This document shows, one piece after another, positions 41,128 to 50,273 of a DNA stretch of 55,578 nt. The notes beneath the pieces were generated by a model. It was not told the origin of the DNA. It ran no database searches and was given only the letters and a program-made list of their open reading frames with translations. Position 1 is the first letter of the stretch; every line of letters begins with the position of its first letter. This DNA comes from an uncultured Bacillota bacterium (GTDB taxonomy: Bacteria > Bacillota > Clostridia > Oscillospirales > Oscillospiraceae): positions 1-55,578 of the forward strand of contig CANSSJ010000007.1 in NCBI GenBank assembly GCA_947649625.1. The letters are read 5' to 3'. Position numbers and translations under genes: made by a program.

Positions 41128-42699
41128 GTGAGCGCTCTGGAGGAGCGGCACGACAGCGCGGCCAGGACCGTCAGCTTTGTGATGGCGGTCACCCTCATCG
41201 GCAAGGTGCTGGGCCTCTACCGGGACCGGCTGCTGGCCGTCCACTACAGCACAGGTCCGGCGGCCAACGCCTTTTTCACGGCCAGCCGGATCCCCCGGGT
41301 GTTCTTCGACGCGGTGTTCGCCTCCGCCATCGCCGCCTGTTTTATCCCGGTGTTCAGCGAATACCTGGAGAAAAAGGGGAAAAAGGAGGCCCTGCGCTTC
41401 GCGGGGAGCTTCCTCACGGTGGTGGCCCTGCTCACCGGGGCCCTCACCCTGGCGGGGATGGCCTTCCCCGGGCCCTTTGTGGCCCTCTTCGCCGACTACT
41501 CCGATCCTCAGACCACCGCCCTGGCCATTTCCCTGACACGGGTGATGTTCCCCACCGTCCTGTTCTCCGGCGTGGCCTTCTCCCTGGTGGGGGTGCTCCA
41601 GGCCCAGGACCACTTCACCGCCCCCGCCCTCATGTCGGCGGTGTCCAACCTGGTGATCATCGCCTACTTCTTTACCCTGGACGGGAAGCTGGGGATCTAC
41701 GGCCTGGCGGGAGCCTATCTGCTGGGCTGGTTTTTGCAGGGGGCCATCCTCCTGCCCCCCCTGCGCGGGCTGAACAGCCCCCTGCGGCCCGGCCTGGAGG
41801 TCCGGTCGGAGGGGATGAAAAAGGTGCTGCTCCTCATGGGGCCGGTGATGGTGTCCACCTGGGTGCAGCCCATCACCCTGGCGATCAACTCCCGATTCGG
41901 CTCCCGCCTGTACGGCGGGGCGGGGGTGGCCGCCCTGGAGTACTCCTCCAACCTCTATCTGGTGATCGCGGGGGTGTTCGTCCTGTCGGTGACCAATGTG
42001 ATCTTCCCCAAGCTGTCCCGGCTCACCGCCGGCGGACGGGAGGGGGACTTTCAAAATACCGTCCGGCAGACCCTGCGGCTGACATTGTTCTTTGTCCTGC
42101 CCATGTCGGCGGGGCTGGCGGCGGTGGCCCGGCCTCTCATCTCGCTGATCTACGGCGGCGGCCGGTTTGACGCCTTCGCCGTGGACATCACCGCCTCCGC
42201 CCTGAGCTGGATGTCTCTGGGTATGGCGGGCTACGCCCTGCAAAACATCCTCAGCCGGGCCTATTTTGCCAGGCAGGAGGGAAAAGTCCCCCTCCTGGCG
42301 GGCGGGGCGGCCATTCTGGTGAATATTCTCCTGTGCCGCCTGCTGGCGGACAGGCTGTCGGTGGCCGGGCTGGCCCTGGCCTCGGCGGCCTCGGCCACGG
42401 TCTACGCCCTGCTCCTCTTTGTTCCCCTCCAGCGCCGGGGGGAGGGGATCCTGGACGGCCCCGCTCTGGCGGACCTGGCCAAAATGGCCCTGGCCGCCGC
42501 CGCCATGGGGCTGTGCGTGGGGGCGCTTTCGGAGGCGCTTGCCCCTGTGCTTCCGGCGGGAAAGGCGGGAGAGCTGCTGTCCCTGGGTCTGTGTGCCGGA
42601 CTGGGGGTAGTCCTCTACTTCCTGCTGACCCTGCTCCTGCGGGTGGAGGAGACGGGGCTGTGTGTGTCCCTGGTCAAAAAGACGTTGAAACGAGGTTGA
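41128..42699 (+). CDS. murJ: MurJ-type lipid II flippase (MOP superfamily)
   Basis: 523 residues, 14 predicted membrane helices. Signatures: GLYRDRLLAVHYSTGPAANA, ASRIPRVFFDAVFASAIAAC, then FIPVFSEYLEK. It exports lipid-linked precursors across the membrane. GTG 41128 is used because the ribosome-site-like AGGGAGG lies immediately before it; a CTG start 9 nt on would give better spacing but is a rare codon. It heads the operon. Since several envelope polymers use MOP flippases, a dedicated secondary-polymer flippase rather than the lipid II one is possible. Confidence 0.88.
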   Translation: MSALEERHDSAARTVSFVMAVTLIGKVLGLYRDRLLAVHYSTGPAANAFFTASRIPRVFFDAVFASAIAACFIPVFSEYLEKKGKKEALRFAGSFLTVVALLTGALTLAGMAFPGPFVALFADYSDPQTTALAISLTRVMFPTVLFSGVAFSLVGVLQAQDHFTAPALMSAVSNLVIIAYFFTLDGKLGIYGLAGAYLLGWFLQGAILLPPLRGLNSPLRPGLEVRSEGMKKVLLLMGPVMVSTWVQPITLAINSRFGSRLYGGAGVAALEYSSNLYLVIAGVFVLSVTNVIFPKLSRLTAGGREGDFQNTVRQTLRLTLFFVLPMSAGLAAVARPLISLIYGGGRFDAFAVDITASALSWMSLGMAGYALQNILSRAYFARQEGKVPLLAGGAAILVNILLCRLLADRLSVAGLALASAASATVYALLLFVPLQRRGEGILDGPALADLAKMALAAAAMGLCVGALSEALAPVLPAGKAGELLSLGLCAGLGVVLYFLLTLLLRVEETGLCVSLVKKTLKRG

Positions 42700-42702
42700 G
42701 CC

Positions 42703-44154
42703 ATGGAACGAGCGAAAGACATTTTAAACGCCAGCCTTTTCTGGCGCTGGCTGATGGCCCTGTGCCGGTGGTGCGGGAGCCAGTGGCGGGAGAGCGCCGT
42801 GATTCGGTGGTTCCTCCACCCCGCCGGCTGGAGCCCGGCCCTGTCGGAGCACAGCGTCTTTTATAAGCTGTGGTCCTGGGTCCGGCGGGGACTGTGCCGG
42901 CTGTATGAGCTGCTGCGGCTGGAGGCGCTGTTCAGGGGCAGCGTGTTCACCAACACCTGGTTCTGGTGTCTGATGCCCGTCATGCTGGCCCCCGTGATGC
43001 CCACCATGGCGGTGCTGGGGCTGGCGGCGGTGAGCTGCTGTGCCCTGCTGCTGGCCCTGGTGCGCAGCCGGGAGCGGAAGCTGGCCTGGACCCCCATCAA
43101 CCGCTACATCATCCTCTACGCTGCCGTCTACATGGCGGGGACCCTGTTCTCCGTCAACCTGCGCACCAGTCTGAAGCCCGGCCTGCTCACGGCGGCCTTT
43201 ATCCTCTTCTCCGTAGTGCTGTGCAACGCGGTGGACAACCGCACCCAGCTGGACGCTCTGCTCACCGCCATGGTGCTGGCCGCCGCGGCGGTGTCGGCCT
43301 GGGGCATTTTACAGTATATTTTCCGCTTTGGCTACCAGTCGGCCGCCTGGGTGGACAGCGATATGTTCTCCTCCATCGAGTTCCGGGTGGCTTCCACCAT
43401 GGGCAATCCCAACATGCTGGGCCAGTACCTAATCCTGGCCATCCCCATCGGCGGGGCCAAGCTGCTCTCGGCAAAGGACTGGACCAGCCGGGGCTTTTAT
43501 CTGGTCTGCTGCGCCCTGATGTGCCTGTGCATGATCCTCACCTTCTCCCGGGGGGCCTGGCTGGGCCTGCTGTTCGCGGGGGCGGTGTTCTTTATCCTGC
43601 TCAATCCCCGGCTGGTGCTGCTCATCCCGCCGGCCCTGGTGCTGCTGTGGATGATCCTGCCCGAGACCGTCACCGCCCGGTTTGCCAGCATCGGCAACCT
43701 GGCCGACGCCTCCACCGCCTACCGGGTCCACATCTGGATGGGCACCGTAGCCATGCTGAAGGACTACTGGCTGTGCGGCATCGGCCCGGGGGCGGAGGCC
43801 TTCAACATGGTCTATCCCGCATACAGCCTCAACGGCATCGACGCCCCCCACTCCCACAACCTGTTCCTTCAGATCACCTGCGACGCGGGGGTGGCGGCCC
43901 TGGCCGTCTTTGTCATCCTGATTTTTGTCTATTTCCGCATGATGTGCGTCGCTCTCAGCCGGGAAAAGGACTGGACCAACCGGCTGCATCAGGTGGCCTT
44001 CATCGGGGGAGCCGCGGGCTTCCTGGTCCAGGCCATGACGGATTACTCCTTCTACAACTACCGGGTGCTCTTCCTGTTCTGGGTTTTCCTCGCCCTGGGG
44101 GCGCTGTGCGCCCGGCGGGGGGAGCTGGATGAGGGGAGGCTGCTGGCCCTATGA
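42703..44154 (+). CDS. O-antigen ligase / polymerase-like membrane protein (Wzy_C)
   Basis: 483 residues. A 90-residue N-terminal amphipathic part is followed by about 11-12 membrane helices. The large external loop and Wzy_C signature are seen at STMGNPNMLGQYLI (about 229-242), CMILTFSRGAWLG and IGPGAEAFNMVYPAY, with the typical conserved His in APHSHNLFLQI (about 383-393). Members polymerise or ligate lipid-linked polysaccharide. It begins 4 nt after murJ and overlaps the glycosyltransferase by 4 nt (ATGA). Confidence 0.88.
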   Translation: MERAKDILNASLFWRWLMALCRWCGSQWRESAVIRWFLHPAGWSPALSEHSVFYKLWSWVRRGLCRLYELLRLEALFRGSVFTNTWFWCLMPVMLAPVMPTMAVLGLAAVSCCALLLALVRSRERKLAWTPINRYIILYAAVYMAGTLFSVNLRTSLKPGLLTAAFILFSVVLCNAVDNRTQLDALLTAMVLAAAAVSAWGILQYIFRFGYQSAAWVDSDMFSSIEFRVASTMGNPNMLGQYLILAIPIGGAKLLSAKDWTSRGFYLVCCALMCLCMILTFSRGAWLGLLFAGAVFFILLNPRLVLLIPPALVLLWMILPETVTARFASIGNLADASTAYRVHIWMGTVAMLKDYWLCGIGPGAEAFNMVYPAYSLNGIDAPHSHNLFLQITCDAGVAALAVFVILIFVYFRMMCVALSREKDWTNRLHQVAFIGGAAGFLVQAMTDYSFYNYRVLFLFWVFLALGALCARRGELDEGRLLAL

Positions 44155-45272
44155 TCCGCGTCATGAACGTCATCAGCGACACCAACATCGGCGGCGCGGG
44201 CCGGGTGCTGCTGAACTACCTGCGCTACGCCGACCGCAGCCGGTTCGAGCTGCTGGCCGCCCTGCCCCGGGGAAGCCTGCTGAAGGACGCCCTGGAGGAG
44301 GCCGGAGCCCAGGTCCATGAGGTGGACGGCATCGCCGACCGCTCCTGGAACCGGGCGGATGTGGGCGTCCTGAAGGCGCTGTTCCGCCAGGTGAAGCCCG
44401 ACCTGGTCCACACCCACGGCTGTCTGTCGGGGCGGGTGGCGGCCAGGGGATGCCATATCCCGGTGGTGTACAGCCGGCACTCCGCCTTCCCCGTCCCGGC
44501 AAAGCTGCGGTATCCCCCCGGCCGGTGGGTCAACAAGCTGGTCAACGAGCGCTATGCCGACCGAATCATCGCCGTCAGCCCCGCCGCCCGGGACAACCTG
44601 GTCCAGGGGGGAGTCTCCCCCAAGAAGATCACGGTGGTGATGAACGGCACCGCCCCCGTGGCCCGGACCTCCGAGGGGGAGCGGACGGCCCTGCGGGAGG
44701 AGCTGTCCATCCCGCCGGGGGCGGTGGTGTTCGGCATCCTGGCCCGGCTGGAGGACTACAAAGGCCATCTGTACCTGGTGGAGGCGGTCCGGCTGCTGAA
44801 GGAGCGGGGGAGGGAGAACTTCACTGTTCTGGCGGCCGGGACAGGCCCCTTTGAGAAGGAACTGTCCCAAGCGGTCCGGGACTCCGGGACGGGGGACCGG
44901 CTGAAGCTGCTGGGTTTCCGTTCCGACGCGGCCGCCCTGCTGAACATTCTGGATGTGCAGCTCAACTGCTCCTACGGCACCGAGGCCACCTCCATGGCCC
45001 TGTTGGAGGGGATGAGCCTGGGCCTGCCCTCTATCGCCAGCGACTACGGCGGCAACCCCTGGGTGGTAGGGGACGGCGAGACCGGCCTGATCTTCCCCAG
45101 CAGGAACGCCGCCGCTCTGGCGGACGCCATGGAGCGGCTGATGGACCGTCCCCAGGAGCGGGAGGCCATGGGCGGTCGGGCCAGGGAGCGCTATGAGAGC
45201 ACCTTTACCGGCGAGGCTTTCGCCAAAAATACAGAGAACATCTACCTGGATATTCTGAAAGGAGCCAAATAA
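44151..45272 (+). CDS. Glycosyltransferase family 4 protein
   Basis: 373 residues, GT-B fold. N-terminal acceptor half: NIGGAGRVLLNYLRY (12-26). C-terminal donor half: FGILARLEDYKGH (about 193-205), and the EX7E-like stretch EATSMALLEGMSLGLPSIAS (about 277-296). It is expected to add a sugar from a nucleotide-sugar donor to the lipid-linked polymer. The ATGA overlap with the ligase gene and TAATG junction with the next gene show tight coupling. Donor and acceptor are unknown. Confidence 0.9.
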   Translation: MIRVMNVISDTNIGGAGRVLLNYLRYADRSRFELLAALPRGSLLKDALEEAGAQVHEVDGIADRSWNRADVGVLKALFRQVKPDLVHTHGCLSGRVAARGCHIPVVYSRHSAFPVPAKLRYPPGRWVNKLVNERYADRIIAVSPAARDNLVQGGVSPKKITVVMNGTAPVARTSEGERTALREELSIPPGAVVFGILARLEDYKGHLYLVEAVRLLKERGRENFTVLAAGTGPFEKELSQAVRDSGTGDRLKLLGFRSDAAALLNILDVQLNCSYGTEATSMALLEGMSLGLPSIASDYGGNPWVVGDGETGLIFPSRNAAALADAMERLMDRPQEREAMGGRARERYESTFTGEAFAKNTENIYLDILKGAK

Positions 45273-45769
45273 TGGAACAGAAGAAATTCCGCCTGCGCCT
45301 GAACCTCTTTGACGGCATCGTTCTGGTGCTGGCCCTGGCGGTGGGAGCCTTCCTGCTGTGGACCGCCATGAAGCCGGAGATCCCTGACGAGGCGGCGCCT
45401 GCGTCCACCTCCAGGATTCGCTATACGGTCCGGCTTCAACGCTGCGTCCTTGGGACCAGCGATCTGATCCAGACCGGGGACGAGGTGGCCGACAACATCA
45501 AAAATTACGTGATCGGCCAGGTGACGGCCGTGGAGAAGGCCCCCGACCGCCGGCGGATCCTGGACCGGGAGAACCTGCGGATGGTCTGGGTGGAGACGGA
45601 AGAGTTTGAGGATGTTCTGGTCACCCTTGAGACCTCCTGCGAGATCACGGAAAGCGCCATCGTAGTGGACGGCGGGTTCCAGCTGCGGGTGGGCAACACC
45701 GTCCATATGCGGGGGATAGGCTATATGGGCAGCGGACCTGTGGTGGCCATTGAGGAGGTGGCGAAATGA
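45272..45769 (+). CDS. DUF4330 membrane-anchored protein, first copy
   Basis: 165 residues. One transmembrane helix near the N-terminus (about 13-31; NLFDGIVLVLALAVGAFLLW) and an extracytoplasmic strand-rich domain. DUF4330 features include IRYTVRLQRCV, GDEVADNIKNYVIGQVTAVE and GNTVHMRGIGYMG. It shares the stop/start TAATG with the upstream gene and ATGA with the next. Probably a scaffold of the polymer machinery; the function is not known. Confidence 0.82.
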   Translation: MEQKKFRLRLNLFDGIVLVLALAVGAFLLWTAMKPEIPDEAAPASTSRIRYTVRLQRCVLGTSDLIQTGDEVADNIKNYVIGQVTAVEKAPDRRRILDRENLRMVWVETEEFEDVLVTLETSCEITESAIVVDGGFQLRVGNTVHMRGIGYMGSGPVVAIEEVAK

Positions 45770-46275
45770 AGCTCATAGACAGAGACGGCCGGCTGTTCGG
45801 CAGGATCAGCGTCATTGACCTGCTGGTGATCGCGGTGGTGGCGGTGATCGCGGCGGCTGTATATGTGAAGAACAACGCCACCCCCACCGGCTCCGACGGG
45901 GTGAAGGAGGTGCCTATCGTCTTTCAGGTCCGGACCACCGGGACGGAGAGCTACGTTGCCGACGCGCTCCGGGTGGGGGACAAGATCTACGACCCCAACT
46001 ACTCCAGCGGCGGCGGGCCCGTGGGGGAGATCACCGAGATCCAGGTGCTGAGCGACCCGGGCACCGCTGTGTATGAGAATATGCCGGACGGAACGCTGCC
46101 CAGGATAGAGGTGGCGGGCACGGTGGACCTGCTGGTCACCGTCAAGGGCACCGGTGTGAGCGATGGCCGAAGCTACTCCATCAACCGGGTCTATGAGCTG
46201 GGGGTCAACTCCTCCAGGACTTACCGGACCAACCGGGCGATTTTCAACGGCACCGTGATCGAGATTATGGATTAA
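45766..46275 (+). CDS. DUF4330 membrane-anchored protein, second copy
   Basis: 169 residues. A transmembrane helix (about 15-36; RISVIDLLVIAVVAVIAAAV) follows the cytoplasmic start MKLIDRDGRLFG, the DUF4330 signature. The extracytoplasmic domain holds VPIVFQVRTTGTESYVADAL and GDKIYDPNYSSGG. It overlaps its paralogue by 4 nt; the pair is likely a heteromer. Downstream, a 31-nt gap precedes the glycosyltransferase-CsaB gene. Confidence 0.85.
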   Translation: MKLIDRDGRLFGRISVIDLLVIAVVAVIAAAVYVKNNATPTGSDGVKEVPIVFQVRTTGTESYVADALRVGDKIYDPNYSSGGGPVGEITEIQVLSDPGTAVYENMPDGTLPRIEVAGTVDLLVTVKGTGVSDGRSYSINRVYELGVNSSRTYRTNRAIFNGTVIEIMD

Positions 46276-46306
46276 AGGGATATTTCCGCGGGACAGGAGG
46301 GGCGGT

Positions 46307-48514
46307 ATGAAGATTCTGATGGCCACCATGGGCCTGGATATCGGCGGGGCGGAGACCCACATTGTGGAGCTGGCCAAGGAGCTGAAAAGCGAGGGGCACG
46401 ACGTGGCCATCGTCTCCAACGGAGGGGTCTATGTGCCGGAAATAGAGGCCGCCGGCATCCGCCACCACCAGGCCCCCCTCCACCGGCGCAGTGTGCGGGA
46501 CATGCGCCGGGCCAGATCGGTGCTGCGCCGGGTGCTCCGGGAGGAGCGGCCCGATGTGGTCCACGCCCACGCCCGTATCCCCGCCTTCCTGTGCGGCTCG
46601 CTGTGCCGGAGGATGAAGCTGCCCTTTGTCACCACCGCCCACTGGGTCTTTGATACCAGCGGCGCGCTGCGCTACCTCACCGACTGGGGGGAGCGCACCG
46701 TGGCGGTGTCCGACGATATCAAGGAGTACCTGATCCGGGAGTACGGCCTGCCCGCCGGACATATCTCGGTGACCATCAACGGCATCGACACCGGCAAGTT
46801 CTCCCCGGAGATTTCCGGGGAGCGGGTGGTCCGGGAGTTCGGCCTGGACCCGGACCGGCCCATCCTCTCCTACGTCAGCCGCATGGACGAGGACCGGGCC
46901 CTGGTAGCGGGCCAGCTCATTGAGCTGGCCCCCGAGCTGGACAAAGCCGTGCCCGGCATCCAACTGCTTATCGCCGGCGGCGGCAATGTCTTCGATAAGC
47001 TGAAGGTCCGCTCGGAAGAGATCAACCGCCGAATGGGCCGTCCCTGTATCGCCATGACCGGTCCCCGCACCGATATCAACGAGATCGTGGCGGCGGGGGA
47101 CCTGTTTGTGGGGGTGTCCCGGGCGGCGCTGGAGGCTATGGCGGTGGGGAAGCCCGTCATTGTGGCGGGCAACGAGGGCTACCACGGCCTGTTCGGGCCG
47201 GACAAGCTGGCCGAGGCCCAGGCGGGCAACTTCTGCTGCCGGGGCCTGCCCATGTCCGATCCGAAAACGCTGCTGGACGACGTGGCCGCCGCCTTCGCCC
47301 TGCCCCAGGAGGAGAAGGAGCGGCTGGGGGCCTATGGCCGCCAGGTGATCTTCGACCACTACTCGGTGCGGCGGATGGCGGCCGACTGCCTGGCCATGTA
47401 TGACCAGGTGCGGCGGAGAAAATTCAATGTTGTCATGAGCGGCTACTACGGCTTTGGCAACGCGGGGGACGACGCCATCCTGGAGTCCATCCACCAGGCC
47501 ATCCGGGCCGCCAGCGGCGACGTATCGGTAACGGTGCTGTCCAACGACCCGGACCAGACCCGGGGGCAGTACGGGGTGGAGGCCATCCCCAGGTTCCGGG
47601 TGTGGCGGGTGTGCCGGGCTCTGCGCCGGTGCGACGCCCTGCTGTCCGGGGGCGGGAGCCTGCTCCAGGACGCCACCTCCACCCGGTCGCTGCTCTACTA
47701 CCTGTCCGTGATCCGCTGTGCCCAGCTGCTGCGCAAGCCGGTGATGCTCTACGCCAACGGCATCGGCCCGGTGCGCAGGCCGGCCAACCGCCGCCGGGTG
47801 AAGCGGGTGGTGGAGAGAGCTTCTCTGGTCACCCTGCGGGACCACGCCTCCGCCCGGGAACTGGAGGCGATGGGGGTCACCCGCCCGGTGCAGGTCACCG
47901 CCGACCCGGTGTTTCGCCTGGAGCCTGTGGGAGCGGAGCGGACAGCGGAGCTTTTGACGGCTGCCGGGCTGGAGCCGGGGGAAGCCTTCGCCGCGGTATC
48001 CGTCCGGAACTGGCCGGCGGGCGAGGGCTTCTGGACCGGGCTGGCCCGGCTGTGTGACCACCTGCGCCGCGCCTATGGACTGAATATCCTGTTTTTGCTG
48101 ATGCAGCCCGAGCGGGACCGGGAGGTGACCGCCCGGGTGCGGGCGCTGATGGACGAGCCCGCCCATGTGCTGGACCTGTCCGCCACGCCCCGGGAGCTGA
48201 TGGGGGTCCTGGGCCAGTCCCGGCTGTGCGTGGCCATGCGGCTGCACACCCTGATCTTTGCCGCCCGGATGGCCGTCCCCGCCCTGGGGCTGGTCTACGA
48301 CCCCAAGGTGGCCAGCTATCTGGAGGAGCTGGACCTGCCCGCCGCCGGGAATGTGGAGGACTTCGACGGCCCGGAGGCTATCCGCCGGGCCGTCGCCCTT
48401 ATGGCCGATTACGACCATGTCCTTGCCCGCCTGAGAGACAAGTCCGCCCAGCTGGCCCAGGCTGCCGGAGAGAACGAGCGGCTGCTGCTGGAGCTGCTGG
48501 AAGGGAAAAAATGA
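46307..48514 (+). CDS. Fusion of a GT4 glycosyltransferase and CsaB polysaccharide pyruvyl transferase
   Basis: 735 residues. N-terminal half (1 to about 368): GT-B glycosyltransferase with MGLDIGGAETHIVELAKELK (8-27), ARIPAFLCGSLCRR and GVSRAALEAMAVGKPVIVAG (donor-site E region). C-terminal half (about 372-735): PS_pyruv_trans domain of the CsaB type with SGYYGFGNAGDDAILESIHQ, SGGGSLLQDATSTRSLLYY, YANGIGPV and MRLHTLIFAARM. CsaB transfers a pyruvate ketal to secondary wall polymer, the ligand for SLH domains. Fusion of the two activities is seen in some Clostridia and Thermoanaerobacteria. It overlaps znuA by 4 nt. Confidence 0.9.
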   Translation: MKILMATMGLDIGGAETHIVELAKELKSEGHDVAIVSNGGVYVPEIEAAGIRHHQAPLHRRSVRDMRRARSVLRRVLREERPDVVHAHARIPAFLCGSLCRRMKLPFVTTAHWVFDTSGALRYLTDWGERTVAVSDDIKEYLIREYGLPAGHISVTINGIDTGKFSPEISGERVVREFGLDPDRPILSYVSRMDEDRALVAGQLIELAPELDKAVPGIQLLIAGGGNVFDKLKVRSEEINRRMGRPCIAMTGPRTDINEIVAAGDLFVGVSRAALEAMAVGKPVIVAGNEGYHGLFGPDKLAEAQAGNFCCRGLPMSDPKTLLDDVAAAFALPQEEKERLGAYGRQVIFDHYSVRRMAADCLAMYDQVRRRKFNVVMSGYYGFGNAGDDAILESIHQAIRAASGDVSVTVLSNDPDQTRGQYGVEAIPRFRVWRVCRALRRCDALLSGGGSLLQDATSTRSLLYYLSVIRCAQLLRKPVMLYANGIGPVRRPANRRRVKRVVERASLVTLRDHASARELEAMGVTRPVQVTADPVFRLEPVGAERTAELLTAAGLEPGEAFAAVSVRNWPAGEGFWTGLARLCDHLRRAYGLNILFLLMQPERDREVTARVRALMDEPAHVLDLSATPRELMGVLGQSRLCVAMRLHTLIFAARMAVPALGLVYDPKVASYLEELDLPAAGNVEDFDGPEAIRRAVALMADYDHVLARLRDKSAQLAQAAGENERLLLELLEGKK

Positions 48515-49473
48515 AAAAAAGGATTCTGATTTGCGTACTGGCTGTCCTCCTGACGCTCCCCTCCTGCGGGGCGCCGCCGGCGGAGGAGGCCCGGCTCACC
48601 GTGGTTTGTACCACCTACCCCATCTACCTGTTTGCCTCCTCCCTGACCGAGGGAGTGGACGGCGTGGCGGTGGAGCGGCTGGATACCGGCTCCACCAGCT
48701 GCCTCCACGACTACTCCCTGTCCATGGCGGACATGAAGAAGCTGGAGCGGGCCGACGTGATTGCCCTCAACGGCGCAGGGCTGGAGGAGTTCCTGGAGGA
48801 CGCCCTGGCGACCTCCGACGCGGCGGTGATCGACTGCTCAGTGGGGGTGGAGCTGCTGGAGAACCTGTCCCACCACCACGACGAGGATGGGGAAGATGAG
48901 CACGACCACGGCCACTGGGACCCCCACTACTGGATGGACCCGGCCAACGCCCGGATCATGGCGGCCAACCTGCGAAACGGCCTGGTCCTTCTGGACCCGG
49001 ACCACGCCGCTGAATATGAGGCCAACGCCGTGAAAACCGATGAAATGCTCCTCCATATCGAGGAGGACGCCCGGGAACTGCTGGACCAGTATCTGCCCGA
49101 CGGCCTCCCGGGGCTTATCACCTTCCACGACGGCTTTCAGTACTTCGCCCGGGCCTTTGACCTGCCCCTGCTGGCCTCCATTGAGGAGGAGGCGGGCAGC
49201 GAGGCCAGCGCCCACGAGATCGTGGAGATCACCGGGCTGGTCAGAGAATACGATATCCCGGTGATTTTTACCGAGGTCAGCGGTTCCGACGCTACCGCAC
49301 AGGCCATCAGCCGGGAGACCGGCTGCCGGGTGGCCCAGCTGACCATGATCATGGATGGCCCGGACGCCTCCGACCCGGAGTTCGGCGGGGCGGCGCACTA
49401 CGGCCAGCTGCGCTGGAACATCAGAAGCATCATCAACGGCTTTCGGGGGGAAGGGACGGTGCCCAACGGATGA
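48511..49473 (+). CDS. znuA: Zinc/manganese ABC transporter substrate-binding lipoprotein (ZnuA-like)
   Basis: 320 residues. Signal with lipobox LPSC (Cys 19). ZnuA fold: CTTYPIYLFASSLTEG (about 33-48), then NGAGLEEFLEDAL. A His/Asp-rich loop (HHHDEDGEDEHDHGHWDPHYW, two stretches at about 128-148) collects or senses zinc. C-terminal FHDGFQYFARAF and FTEVSGSDATAQAI. The His-rich loop favours zinc over manganese. It starts inside the end of the CsaB fusion gene (ATGA). Confidence 0.93.
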   Translation: MKKRILICVLAVLLTLPSCGAPPAEEARLTVVCTTYPIYLFASSLTEGVDGVAVERLDTGSTSCLHDYSLSMADMKKLERADVIALNGAGLEEFLEDALATSDAAVIDCSVGVELLENLSHHHDEDGEDEHDHGHWDPHYWMDPANARIMAANLRNGLVLLDPDHAAEYEANAVKTDEMLLHIEEDARELLDQYLPDGLPGLITFHDGFQYFARAFDLPLLASIEEEAGSEASAHEIVEITGLVREYDIPVIFTEVSGSDATAQAISRETGCRVAQLTMIMDGPDASDPEFGGAAHYGQLRWNIRSIINGFRGEGTVPNG

Positions 49474-50273
49474 GAAAGATCAAACACGGCAAGCTGGCCG
49501 CCGGCTGCGCCGACAGCTGCTGCCTGAAGCTGGAGGGGCTGTCCGTCAGGCTGGAAGGGGACTCCATCCTGGAGGATGTGTCCTTCCACCTCCACTGTGG
49601 GGAGATCGTCGCCCTCATCGGCCCCAACGGGGCGGGCAAGTCCACCCTTTTCCGCAGCATCCTGGGCCAGACGGGCTATAAAGGGAAGATCACCTTTTCT
49701 CCCGCCGGAGGCCCGGCCATCCGGCTGGCCGACGGTGAGATTACCGGCGGGGCCCGGCCCCTGGTGGGCTATGTCCCCCAGGCCCCCCACTTCGACCGGG
49801 GAGACCCGGTGTCGGTGCTGGACTTCTTCACCGCCGCCACAGCAAAGTGGCCGGTGTGGCTGCCCATCCCTCAAAAGTACCGGGACCGGGCTGCGGCCTG
49901 TCTGGCCCGGGTCCACGGGGAGGACCTCCTGGACCGGCCCATGGGCGGCCTGTCCGGGGGACAGCTCCAGCGGGTGCTGCTGGCCCTGGCCCTGGAGCCG
50001 GTGCCCCACATCCTCATTCTGGACGAGCCCCTGTCCGGGGTGGACATTGAGGGGGAGCACCAGCTGCTGGAGATGCTGGACGAGCTGCGCACTCAGTACG
50101 ACCTGTCCATCTTCCTGTCCACCCACGACTTCGCCACCCTGGGCCAGTTCGCCGACAAGGTGATCCTGCTCAACCGCCGAGTGCTGAAGTCGGGCCCGCC
50201 GGAGGAGGTCCTGTCCTCCCCGGAGTTTTTTGAGACCTTCCATCTGCGGATGGGAAAGGGGGGCGGACAATGA
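49470..50273 (+). CDS. znuC: Zinc ABC transporter ATP-binding protein
   Basis: 267 residues. Walker A GPNGAGKSTL (about 51-60), Q-loop YVPQAP, ABC signature LSGGQLQRVLLALAL (about 161-175), Walker B HILILDEPLSGVD, and switch STHD. The N-terminal 18 residues carry extra Cys (GCADSCCLKL), not typical. ATGA overlaps at both ends link it to znuA and znuB. Confidence 0.95.
   Translation: MRKIKHGKLAAGCADSCCLKLEGLSVRLEGDSILEDVSFHLHCGEIVALIGPNGAGKSTLFRSILGQTGYKGKITFSPAGGPAIRLADGEITGGARPLVGYVPQAPHFDRGDPVSVLDFFTAATAKWPVWLPIPQKYRDRAAACLARVHGEDLLDRPMGGLSGGQLQRVLLALALEPVPHILILDEPLSGVDIEGEHQLLEMLDELRTQYDLSIFLSTHDFATLGQFADKVILLNRRVLKSGPPEEVLSSPEFFETFHLRMGKGGGQ

Noticed and set aside
40942..42243. N-terminal extension of the SLH protein frame upstream of 40941
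   Set aside because: The extension runs antisense through murJ, and the signal peptide with a good ribosome site starts at 40941.
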